From assembly GCA_964593455.1 (NCBI GenBank), contig CAZQHK010000003.1, forward strand, positions 115,383 to 179,382: a DNA stretch of 64,000 nt, given 5' to 3'. A program made the position numbers and the translations under genes. The notes beneath the pieces were generated by a model. That model did not search any database, had not been told where the DNA came from, and saw only the letters and a program-made list of their open reading frames with translations. Positions 59,944 to 64,000 of this stretch are shown here, one piece after another (within the stretch, counting starts at the first letter, position 1; the number at the start of each line of letters is the position of its first letter). This DNA is from CAZQHK01 sp964593455. Its GTDB lineage: Bacteria; Muiribacteriota; CAYSPT01.

Positions 59944-62520
59944 CTAAGGTTGGTTTATCACCGAGTACACTCTGGTGCCGGCCACTACTGGTTCCAGCAG
60001 AAGCCTGATTGCTGGCTGCAGGTCCGGGTGTTGACGCACCACTTTAGCAGCCGTTGGTCCCCAGGTATAGTAGATTCCTACCAGATCAGGGCCGCCCGGT
60101 AGTTTTAGCAGGCAGCGATCACGGAATTGTCTTAGCAATTCCAATTTATTGTCGGCGCGGCCGTGGTAGACGGCGGTGGCTACGAAACAGCCGTTCACAC
60201 CGGTGTTGTAAACATCAGGTCCCGCGGTCTCGATGATGATCGTCACGGTGCCCACGGCGTTTCCGTTCTGGCTGTCGGCCGTCAGCACCGTGTTTCCGGG
60301 GACGGAGCCGGCCTTGAACATGAAAGCGATGCTACCCCCTGAACTTTCCACGATCGTACGGTTTGAAAATACCGTTTCGATCACCGCTCTCACTGTGCCG
60401 CTTCCCGAGGTCACCTCCACATTGAACTTCTCTCCGTCTCCTACCGGGTCCTGACTGGTATCGGTGATGATATCGGAAACCACACTTGACAGGGTTGCAC
60501 TGCCGGCTTGGAGTGTGGACGGAGTAGCGGTAAGGGTGATGGTGCCGGTCGGGACCCCCGGATCTTCGGCGGCGATGGCCCGCATGGTCGCCAGGACATC
60601 TACCTTACCATATCCCCAGGTGTACGTGGGCAAGGGACCATCGTAAAAAATATCGTGTTGTACGGCGTTCTCCGTTATCAGCGACACAATTTGAGCAGGG
60701 GTGAGCGTGTTTTTCTTCTGGAGCATCAGTGCCGCCACCCCAGCGATGTGGGGAGACGACATGCTGGTTCCCATGTAGAAGACGTGTTTGCCGTCGGGAG
60801 TCATATCGCTGGGATCAGTCCAGAAGACGGCGTCATCAGAGAGCGACGCGGCGATATAGCTGCCGGGTGCGGCGATCTCGGGTTTGTGGCCGGTCAGAAC
60901 TTCGTTCCGTGACGGACCGCGGCTGGAGGTTCCGGCGATATCTCCCAGGGTATCGCTGACGTTGTAGTACTGGCCGTTGAAAGCGGTCCAGGCCCGTCTG
61001 GTAACGTAGTTGGCCACGGCGATGATATTGGCGGTTGCGGCCGGGAGAGCGACGGTTTTTTCTCCGTTGCCGCTGTAGGCGGCGCCGTCGGAGGAGGTCC
61101 CGAAAGAACCGTCCTCGATCCAGGCGTCAAAAGAACCGCTCCCCCTGGTCCAGAGTTTGAAGGATACGTTGGCCGAGTCGATTTTGCTGCCATCCACATC
61201 CAGCCGGACGTGCCTGGCCTGGTTGTGGGGATTCTGGATTTCCGAGGCATCAAGGTCCATGGTCCCGTAGGTGTCGGCACCGTTTTGGATGGTGACGCCG
61301 GTAACCGGTGCCCCTCCCATGAGCACCCAACCGGTGTCTCCGATCAAGGTGTCGCTGAGGGTGTAAGCTTCCACCTTGACGTCTATCTGTCCCGGTTGAT
61401 CGTACCAGAAGTCAACGTATCCGAAAGTGGAACCGCCCCAGAAATAGAAAGGAGTGCTTTTTTCGGCGGCGGTGGTGGTGTAACCTGCATGAATGTCGTC
61501 TTCCCCTTCGTTACCGGCGGCGGCCACCACGATCTTGCCCTCGCCGACCAGTTGGGCGATGGCGTTGGAGAAGTCGTCGGTGCCGTCGTGGGCTCCTTCA
61601 TGGGTTCCCAGGCTCAGGTTCACCACGGCGGGTTTTCCAAGAGTTTCCGCCTTATCAAAAATGTAATTCACTCCGTTTAGCACATCGGTGGTGTCGAAAG
61701 TGGTTTTAACGATGATCAAGTCGGCTTTAGGAGCCACACCGGTATAGCCGTCACCGGAACGGCCGTTGGCTGCGCTGCTGCCGGCCACGTGAGTACCGTG
61801 TCCGTCGATGTCATGTTCGAAAACCGATGGGGTTCCCTGGAGATGAGTGATAATCTGTGCCTGGCTATACTCAGATCCGTATGTGTAGGCCCCTCCCGGG
61901 GCGGTGCGGTCCTCCGTCTGGTCCCAGATGTAAAGGATACGGGAGGTTCCGTCCTCGTTGATAAAATCGTCGTGATAAATGTCGATTCCCGAATCCACCA
62001 CACCGACGATTATACCGGTCCCCTGATAGGCGCGGGGTAGTTGCTCCGCGTCGGGATTGTGGACTTTGTCTGCCTTGATATTTGGCACGCTTATATCGAG
62101 CAGTGGTTTTAACCGGGGAGGTTTTGACAGGTAGACCACACCGGTTTGGGCAGCCAGGGAGGAGATGTTCTTGATCGGCAGCACTGCTCCCAGCACCGGT
62201 TCTTGCTCTCGCCGTATTTTCCCCCCCAGGAAGAGTATCCGGGCGGCTACAGCTTCACCGGCTCCATCTTCAACGTGTATAAGAATATCTATTGAATTCT
62301 CTAGTAGAGTGTCCGATTTTTTAGGAGTTGTACCGCCCGGTACAGGTGGGCGGTGGAGCAACCGGGAAATCAGGTTTCTGAGGCCGGGACTACTCCGTTG
62401 CCGGTCGGTTGTTCCACCGTCTCCGGCTGTTAACCCAATCGGTTGACAGCAGATAAAGAAGGCCGTAAAAAAGACCAGGATATAACGTTTCACAACGTTA
62501 TCCGGTCCGGTTTTGAACAT
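59944..62520 (-). CDS. Secreted S8 (subtilisin-like) serine protease with CFI-box C-terminus
   Basis: This 858-aa protein has a signal peptide (about residues 11-33) and a catalytic triad in order: Asp176 (GVVDSGID), His241 (HGTHVAG) and Ser in GTSMSSPHIAGVAAL (about residue 585). There is a large insert between His and Ser. A beta-sandwich tail follows (TGTITLTATPSTLQAG...). The C-terminal about 80 residues start GCFVATAVYHGR and contain LLRQFRDRCLL, which fits the CFI-box type of C-terminal domain seen on exported proteins in bacteria. It is the sole gene on the minus strand between ftsZ/STAS and the sugar dehydrogenase. Confidence 0.9.
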   Translation of the reverse strand: MFKTGPDNVVKRYILVFFTAFFICCQPIGLTAGDGGTTDRQRSSPGLRNLISRLLHRPPVPGGTTPKKSDTLLENSIDILIHVEDGAGEAVAARILFLGGKIRREQEPVLGAVLPIKNISSLAAQTGVVYLSKPPRLKPLLDISVPNIKADKVHNPDAEQLPRAYQGTGIIVGVVDSGIDIYHDDFINEDGTSRILYIWDQTEDRTAPGGAYTYGSEYSQAQIITHLQGTPSVFEHDIDGHGTHVAGSSAANGRSGDGYTGVAPKADLIIVKTTFDTTDVLNGVNYIFDKAETLGKPAVVNLSLGTHEGAHDGTDDFSNAIAQLVGEGKIVVAAAGNEGEDDIHAGYTTTAAEKSTPFYFWGGSTFGYVDFWYDQPGQIDVKVEAYTLSDTLIGDTGWVLMGGAPVTGVTIQNGADTYGTMDLDASEIQNPHNQARHVRLDVDGSKIDSANVSFKLWTRGSGSFDAWIEDGSFGTSSDGAAYSGNGEKTVALPAATANIIAVANYVTRRAWTAFNGQYYNVSDTLGDIAGTSSRGPSRNEVLTGHKPEIAAPGSYIAASLSDDAVFWTDPSDMTPDGKHVFYMGTSMSSPHIAGVAALMLQKKNTLTPAQIVSLITENAVQHDIFYDGPLPTYTWGYGKVDVLATMRAIAAEDPGVPTGTITLTATPSTLQAGSATLSSVVSDIITDTSQDPVGDGEKFNVEVTSGSGTVRAVIETVFSNRTIVESSGGSIAFMFKAGSVPGNTVLTADSQNGNAVGTVTIIIETAGPDVYNTGVNGCFVATAVYHGRADNKLELLRQFRDRCLLKLPGGPDLVGIYYTWGPTAAKVVRQHPDLQPAIRLLLEPVVAGTRVYSVINQP

Positions 62521-62533
62521 GGCTTCTCCAACG

Positions 62534-63865
62534 TTACAGCTTGACTATTTTTTCCCGACTTTCGGTAACATTGCGGGTAGCGTTCCTGGTGTCGAATACA
62601 ACCGGCGCCCGTCTGACAATGTCCGTGTAATCATACACACTATGGTTGGTGGCGATGACGATACAGTCGCTCTGTTCCATATCGGGCAGCTCCAAAGAAG
62701 TACTCTCAAGAACGGTTCCATCCAGATTGAATGATGGTACAAAGGGGTCGTTGTATTTGATGATAGCACCTTTACTGGCCAGTAGTTTTATAACTTCCAG
62801 CGCCGGTGATTCCCGTAGGTCGCTGATATCCCGTTTGTAACTGACACCCAGGACAAAAATGGTGGATCCCTTCAGAGGTTTGCTGCGATCATTGAGGATG
62901 TCCTGGAGTTTATGGACTACAAACCGCGGCATGTTACCGTTGATTTCACCGGCCAGTTCAATAAGCTTGGTAAAAAAATCAAATGTTTTTGCTTTCCATG
63001 AAAGGTAGAAAGGATCGATAGGAATGCAGTGTCCTCCCAGTCCCGGTCCGGGGTAAAAAGGCATAAAGCCGAAAGGTTTGGTAGCGGCGGCGTCAACTAC
63101 ACGCCAGATATCGATTCCCATCCGGTCACTCATCATCGCCAGCTCATTTACCAGGCCTATATTAATACTCCGGAAAGTGTTTTCCAGGAGTTTTACCATC
63201 TCTGCTTCCCGCGGTGTTTCCACCAGCACCACCTGGTCTATAACCTGATTGAACAACAACGCTGCCAGCTCGGTGCACAGTTTCGTTACTCCTCCTACTA
63301 TCTTCGGAGTGTTGCCGGTGGTGTACTTTTTGTTTCCGGGATCGACTCGTTCCGGAGAGAAAGCCAGGTAAAAGTCTTTGCCGGCTTTGAATCCCAGTTC
63401 CTCGAACATCGGCATAAGCAGTTCTTCGGTAGTACCCGGATACGTGGTGCTTTGCAAGATGATTATCTGCTCCTGCTTCAGATGTTTTGCCACTGATTCA
63501 GATGCAGTGTAGATATATGAAATGTTGGGATCTTTCGTCTTTCTTAGCGGTGTCGGGACGCAGATGATGATACAGTCCATCTTTTCGAGTACGCTGGGAT
63601 TACTGGTAGCACTAAGAATTCCCCGGTCTACATATAAAGTAAGTTCAGACGAATCCACGTCCAAAATATACGACGTTCCCTGGTTGAGTTTATCGACCTT
63701 CTCCTGGTTGATATCAATTCCGGTTACGTTGAAACCGCCTTTGGCAAACTCGCACGCCAGAGGCAGTCCCACGTACCCCATTCCAATGATCCCAACCAGC
63801 GCGGTTCTGTTTTGTATCTTTTCTTTCAACGACGCGCTCACGACGGGCATCCTCCTCAGTTTCAA
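62534..63865 (-). CDS. Nucleotide-sugar dehydrogenase (UDP-GlcNAc/UDP-ManNAc type)
   Basis: This 443-aa protein has the Rossmann start GIIGMGYVGLPLACEFAKGG, ILQSTTYPGTTEELLMP, FSPERVDPGN, the mid-domain KLLENTFRSINIGLVNELAM, and the catalytic Cys in GLGGHCIPIDPFYLSWKAK. It belongs to the WbpA/TviB/WecC group that oxidises C6 of UDP-N-acetylhexosamines for surface polysaccharides. No other polysaccharide genes lie downstream within view; the stop is 13 bp from the protease start. The 135 bp to the right edge hold no gene. Confidence 0.94.
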   Translation of the reverse strand: MKLRRMPVVSASLKEKIQNRTALVGIIGMGYVGLPLACEFAKGGFNVTGIDINQEKVDKLNQGTSYILDVDSSELTLYVDRGILSATSNPSVLEKMDCIIICVPTPLRKTKDPNISYIYTASESVAKHLKQEQIIILQSTTYPGTTEELLMPMFEELGFKAGKDFYLAFSPERVDPGNKKYTTGNTPKIVGGVTKLCTELAALLFNQVIDQVVLVETPREAEMVKLLENTFRSINIGLVNELAMMSDRMGIDIWRVVDAAATKPFGFMPFYPGPGLGGHCIPIDPFYLSWKAKTFDFFTKLIELAGEINGNMPRFVVHKLQDILNDRSKPLKGSTIFVLGVSYKRDISDLRESPALEVIKLLASKGAIIKYNDPFVPSFNLDGTVLESTSLELPDMEQSDCIVIATNHSVYDYTDIVRRAPVVFDTRNATRNVTESREKIVKL

Positions 63866-64000
63866 CCGTTACGGTATAAGTCCGAATATGGAACCATACG
63901 TTACCGTATAATAGGAACTGATGTCAATTGTTCAAAGTCTTTATGCCACCTCCGTCTTGTCACTTTGACAATTGATGTTCTCCGGCTATCCTCACTGAGG

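Noticed and set aside
1..64000. tRNA, rRNA, prophage or insertion-sequence transposase genes
   Set aside because: I looked on both strands and saw none with convincing features; a tRNA could still be missed without a covariance search.

Overview
The window is a densely coded bacterial contig of moderate GC, with long operons, strong Shine-Dalgarno sites and no rRNA, tRNA or CRISPR array that I could find. Lineage is uncertain. The 53-aa MSLH...GLPK protein at 40161-40322 matches the small basic protein family I know from Verrucomicrobia, Chlamydiae, Planctomycetes, Lentisphaerae and Omnitrophota. The single GspG-like prepilin at 39592 and the HdrABC/Nuo flavin-based electron-transfer cluster fit an anaerobic or microaerobic, probably uncultivated PVC/Omnitrophota-like organism. 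A complete ftsZ argues against Planctomycetes and Chlamydiae.

Layout. (1) 1-7123, plus strand: a respiratory operon. It holds a type II DMSO-reductase-family molybdoenzyme (alpha cut by the window edge, NarH-like beta, TorD/NarJ chaperone, EbdC-like haem subunit), a SCO-type copper chaperone, two membrane-anchored cupredoxins with intact CuA motifs, and a NapH/NosR-like polyferredoxin. (2) 7199-9536, minus strand: a compact, apparently undescribed RiPP-like operon. A 52-aa precursor is followed by a PqqD-like recognition protein, a radical SAM enzyme and a UbiA prenyltransferase, under a promoter overlapped by an 11-bp inverted repeat. (3) 9551-12940: an SDR/DUF2867 protein, an outer-membrane-protein remnant, apbE and a MITE-like repeat. 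(4) 13026-24146, minus strand: hdrA-hdrC-hdrB, then HdrA(N)-NuoE, NuoF, NuoG(N)-HdrA(C)-HdrA, MvhD and an FrhB/FdhB-like protein. The nuoEFG module appears to sit inside a split hdrA. A two-component pair lies upstream (24502-26374). (5) 26375-31800: an accessory zone in which single genes (sulfite-oxidase-like, SagB-type nitroreductase, BtpA-like, K+ channel, HD protein) are separated by copies of a structured repeat that supplies the ribosome-binding site of the following gene. (6) 31817-40605: DUF4139 protein, nuclease-like protein, ClC channel, CCA-adding enzyme, queD-queC-queE, prepilin, small basic protein and a 40-aa ORF. (7) 40908-46091, minus strand: glycosyltransferase, polytopic membrane protein, ABC permease and UbiB kinase. 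(8) 46354-63865: aldehyde dehydrogenase, an exported protein with a pilin-like segment, zinc-ribbon and HEAT-repeat proteins, uvrB-uvrC, a beta-repeat protein with a LolD-like ATPase, ftsZ with a STAS gene, an S8 protease with a CFI-box C-terminus, and a nucleotide-sugar dehydrogenase.

How the genes fit together. The 5' operon suggests a periplasmic molybdoenzyme wired to high-potential copper carriers, while the Hdr/Nuo cluster couples NADH, ferredoxin and a thiol/disulfide or other low-potential partner in the cytoplasm. The RiPP operon between them pairs peptide modification with an isoprenoid-transferring membrane enzyme; a Tyr-containing core makes a prenylated peptide-derived redox cofactor a testable hypothesis. 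Two unrelated families of short non-autonomous repeats occur, one of them represented by two copies whose terminal inverted repeats co-vary.
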